Shown here: positions 4,955 to 6,716 of the stretch, one piece after another | Numbering within the stretch: position 1 is the first letter of the stretch | Layout: each line of letters opens with the position of its first letter | Assembly (NCBI GenBank): GCA_003241475.1 | Contig: QFQB01000103.1 | Coordinates: 1 to 6,716 of the forward strand | Direction of reading: 5' to 3' | DNA: 6,716 nt | Source of the DNA: Micavibrio aeruginosavorus | GTDB lineage: Bacteria > Pseudomonadota > Alphaproteobacteria > Micavibrionales > Micavibrionaceae | Notes under the pieces: model-generated | Told to the model about the DNA's origin: nothing | The model's database searches: none | The model's input: only the letters and a program-made list of their open reading frames with translations | Position numbers and translations under genes: made by a program

Positions 4955-5155
4955 ATGTTTAAAAAAGAAAAACTGGCGTATCCAGCCATACTAGCCGCTT
5001 TTGCGTTTGGCTCTTTGGGCGCCGTTGCCTTGACAAGTCCGAAAGACGGCAATGCCGCAGAGCGTCCGGCCTCAAAAAACCACAGATATGACGGCAATAA
5101 TTACAGCGGCCGTGAAGACGCGCCCGCCGTTCCACCGCCGTCGCTTGCCCAGTAG
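4955..5155 (+). CDS. Small exported or membrane-anchored protein, unknown function
   Basis: A 66-residue protein that I do not recognise. GAGGAG six bases before the ATG is one of the best ribosome binding sites in the window, and a promoter and an upstream terminator frame it, so it is probably real. The N-terminus MFKKEK is followed by a hydrophobic, alanine-rich segment (residues 8-27, LAYPAILAAFAFGSLGAVAL), then TSPKDGNAAERP. This could be a signal peptide cut after Ala34 or Ala35, or a single membrane anchor. The remaining 30 residues are polar and end in a proline-rich tail (APAVPPPSLAQ). There is no cysteine, so it is neither a lipoprotein nor disulphide-bonded. It lies between zapA and the 6S RNA gene, where relatives often have no gene, and its stop codon abuts the 6S promoter. 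Confidence 0.7.
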   Translation: MFKKEKLAYPAILAAFAFGSLGAVALTSPKDGNAAERPASKNHRYDGNNYSGREDAPAVPPPSLAQ

Positions 5156-5183
5156 GGACAAACGCCCTACATTGTGCTATAGT
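5155..5183 (+). promoter_or_regulatory. Promoter of the 6S RNA gene
   Basis: GGGACA (5155-5160, four of six matches to TTGACA), a 17-base spacer and TATAGT (5178-5183). The start expected about seven to nine bases downstream coincides with the base of the 6S closing stem at 5192. The -35 element begins at the last base of the preceding gene's stop codon. Confidence 0.6.
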
Positions 5184-5190
5184 AAAGTTT

Positions 5191-5345
5191 AGCTGCGGTA
5201 CTCGTGAATCCAACTTAATTCCAGAGGCCGATAATAGTTCGCATTAGGGATCTGTCCCTGACCGGATCTTGGTTCGGTTATATGGAGCCCACCTGTTTTT
5301 CAGGGCCACATGTGAATTCCGTTTTGGACACGGTACTCGCGGCGC
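5191..5345 (+). ncRNA. ssrS: 6S RNA
   Basis: Global regulator that binds the sigma70 RNA polymerase holoenzyme by imitating an open promoter, mainly in stationary phase. The ends form the typical closing stem: GCUGCGG (5192-5198) pairs with UCGCGGC (5337-5343), then after a 3x3 internal loop UCGUG (5202-5206) pairs with CACGG (5329-5333). UCC (5209-5211) pairs with GGA (5326-5328) and leads into a large central bubble. The 3' side of the bubble has the small hairpin CCUG-UUUUU-CAGG (5292-5304). The apical arm includes AUAAU/GUUAU pairing (5231-5235 with 5277-5281) and an AGGGA-UCUG-UCCCU hairpin. The length of about 155 bases suits the class, and the position immediately before fau is the classical 6S location. 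The exact ends are estimated from the promoter and stem. A T-rich stretch (5346-5355) follows. Confidence 0.85.
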
Positions 5346-5372
5346 TTTATTTTTTCCTGTACAACATTCCCC

Positions 5373-5936
5373 ATGATTGAAAAAGAAGAGTTGCGCGAGC
5401 AGGCCGTCCTGCATCGGGACCGCATCAGACGCGACGATGAAGACGTTGAAAATCTTGTCGCCTTGTTCCATGAAAGCGTTCCCTTGAAAGAAGGGCAGGT
5501 GGTTGGCGCCTATTGGCCGCTCGACCACGAAATAGACGCTCGCTACATTATCGACGACCTGCTTAAGAAAGGTACCTGCGTCGCCTTACCGATCGCCAGC
5601 CGCAAGGAACGCGCCATGGTTTTTTCCAAGTGGGACGGAAAAGGGGACCTCATCAGAGGAAATTACGGCGTTTTTGTTCCGCCGGACGAAAAGCTCGTAG
5701 AGCCAGATGTGCTCCTTGTGCCGCTACTGGCCTTCGACCGCAAAGGCAACAGACTGGGACGCGGCGGCGGACATTATGATGCAACCATTGCGAAATTGCG
5801 GGCAACGCGCGATATTCTGACCATCGGCATTGCTTATGCCGCTCAGGCCGTTTTGTTCAATCTTCCTGTGGAAGAGCACGACCAGAAAATGGATATGATT
5901 ATCACGCCAAGCGGCGTACACGATTTTAGAAGCTAG
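5373..5936 (+). CDS. fau: 5-formyltetrahydrofolate cyclo-ligase (MTHFS)
   Basis: Cytosolic enzyme that uses ATP to convert 5-formyltetrahydrofolate to 5,10-methenyltetrahydrofolate, returning this storage or inhibitory folate to the one-carbon pool. The 187 residues match the family. The diagnostic region is LLVPLLAFDRKGNRLGRGGG (114-133) followed by HYD (134-136), equivalent to the glycine-rich phosphate and folate-binding motif usually ending in YYDR; His replaces the first Tyr, as in some relatives, and Ala replaces the Arg. Glu53 in DHEIDARYI fits the conserved substrate-binding glutamate, and EEHDQKMDMIITPSGV (167-182) is the usual C-terminal motif. It starts 28 bases after the 6S RNA, the same pairing as ssrS-ygfA in Escherichia coli, and ends ten bases before the phosphoesterase gene. 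No Shine-Dalgarno sequence is visible before the ATG, so it may be translated weakly or from a read-through 6S transcript. Confidence 0.93.
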   Translation: MIEKEELREQAVLHRDRIRRDDEDVENLVALFHESVPLKEGQVVGAYWPLDHEIDARYIIDDLLKKGTCVALPIASRKERAMVFSKWDGKGDLIRGNYGVFVPPDEKLVEPDVLLVPLLAFDRKGNRLGRGGGHYDATIAKLRATRDILTIGIAYAAQAVLFNLPVEEHDQKMDMIITPSGVHDFRS

Positions 5937-5946
5937 AAAGAAGACA

Positions 5947-6716
5947 ATGCGTATTTTATTTGTCGGCGATGTAATGGGACGGTCGGGACGCGATGCCGTC
6001 ATCAAACATCTGCCGAAACTCAAATCCGACCTGAAAATCGATATGGCTATCGTCAACGGCGAAAACTCGGCGCACGGCGTCGGCATCACCGAAGCGATCT
6101 GCAAGGAGCTTTATGCGGCAGGCGCCGATGTCATCAGCACAGGAAACCACGTCTGGGATCAGCGCGAAATCATCCCCTATATCGCGCGCGATCCGAAACT
6201 GTTGCGCCCATTGAATTTCCCGAGAGGAACAGTTGGCAATGGTTTTTACCTCCATACCACTGAAGAGGGACAAAAAATTCTTGTCGTCAACGCCATGTGC
6301 CGACTCTTTATGGACCCGATCGATTGCCCGTTTACAGGGACGGACGAGCTATTGAAAGATTACCAACTTGGCCGCAATGTCGATGCCATTTTTATAGATC
6401 TGCATGGAGAAGCAACATCCGAGAAAATGGCCTATGGCCATTATTTCGACGGGCGCATCAGCGCCGTTGTGGGAACGCATACCCATATGCCGACGAACGA
6501 TTGTCAGATACTGCCCTCTGGTTCAGGCTACCAGAGCGATGCGGGAATGACAGGCGATTACGATTCCGTTATCGGCGTGCGCAAAGATATTTCCGTTCAC
6601 CGCTTCGTCAAGAAAACGCCTTCGGAGCGCATGGTTCCCGCCGACGGCGAGGCGACGCTTTGCGGCACGTTTATCGAGACAAATGCAAAGGGGCAATGTA
6701 TTCGCATAGAGCCTGT
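5947..6716 (+). CDS. ymdB: YmdB/TIGR00282-family metallophosphoesterase (partial at right edge)
   Basis: Calcineurin-like metallophosphoesterase of the YmdB family. The Bacillus subtilis member is a cyclic-nucleotide (2',3'-cAMP) phosphodiesterase affecting biofilm and sporulation; the alphaproteobacterial role is not established. The frame reads MRILFVGDVMGRSGRDAV from 5947 and stays open to the window end: 256 codons, near the usual 260-275, so only the extreme C-terminus is missing. All metal ligands are visible: Asp8 (GDVMG), Glu39 and Asn40 (VNGEN), Asn67 and His68 (TGNHVWD), His153 (DLHGE), and His178 and His180 (GTHTHMPT). MTGDYDSVIGV (201-211) matches the conserved substrate-side loop. 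The start has a GAAAGAAGA purine stretch upstream, and it lies ten bases after fau in the same direction, so the two are probably one operon with 6S read-through. Confidence 0.95.
   Translation, partial: MRILFVGDVMGRSGRDAVIKHLPKLKSDLKIDMAIVNGENSAHGVGITEAICKELYAAGADVISTGNHVWDQREIIPYIARDPKLLRPLNFPRGTVGNGFYLHTTEEGQKILVVNAMCRLFMDPIDCPFTGTDELLKDYQLGRNVDAIFIDLHGEATSEKMAYGHYFDGRISAVVGTHTHMPTNDCQILPSGSGYQSDAGMTGDYDSVIGVRKDISVHRFVKKTPSERMVPADGEATLCGTFIETNAKGQCIRIEP

Overview
The window looks like a chromosomal housekeeping segment of an alphaproteobacterium with roughly balanced GC. Three things support this: the divergent pair tkt / (DUF4164-like coiled-coil gene + zapA), gap transcribed in the same direction as tkt, and a 6S RNA between zapA and the 5-formyltetrahydrofolate cyclo-ligase gene. 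These neighbourhoods are typical of Alphaproteobacteria. I cannot name a genus. I see no transposase, integrase, CRISPR array, tRNA or rRNA.

Layout from left to right. (1) 1-671, minus: the N-terminal two thirds of glyceraldehyde-3-phosphate dehydrogenase (gap), cut by the window edge. (2) 672-978: a divergent control region with several small dyads and a leader hairpin over a ribosome binding site. (3) 979-1701, plus: an exported protein that looks like an outer-membrane beta-barrel, function unknown. (4) 1702-2051: 350 bases without a convincing protein gene but dense in structure. It holds a hairpin whose T-run faces the minus strand, two mutually exclusive hairpins of which the second is a plus-strand terminator, a sigma70-like promoter, a tandem pair of near-identical repeats each carrying a 15-bp perfect palindrome, and a bidirectional terminator. 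(5) 2052-4043, minus: complete transketolase (tkt). (6) 4044-4222: divergent promoter region. (7) 4223-4462 and 4464-4805, plus: a small coiled-coil protein and ZapA, one base apart, followed by an intrinsic terminator. (8) 4955-5155, plus: an unrecognised 66-residue exported or membrane-anchored protein with its own promoter and good ribosome binding site. (9) about 5191-5345, plus: 6S RNA (ssrS) with its own promoter. (10) 5373-5936, plus: 5-formyltetrahydrofolate cyclo-ligase (fau). (11) 5947-6716, plus: a YmdB/TIGR00282-family metallophosphoesterase, cut by the right edge.

Functionally, gap and tkt serve glycolysis/gluconeogenesis and the non-oxidative pentose phosphate pathway. The coiled-coil gene and zapA form a cell-division pair, and ssrS with fau repeats the widespread link between 6S RNA and folate cyclo-ligase. 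I found no defence or mobile system. The most unusual part is the noncoding block at about 1786-2023. It looks like a self-contained transcription unit for a small RNA, or a regulated promoter with two operators three helical turns apart, sitting where many relatives have tkt directly followed by gap.
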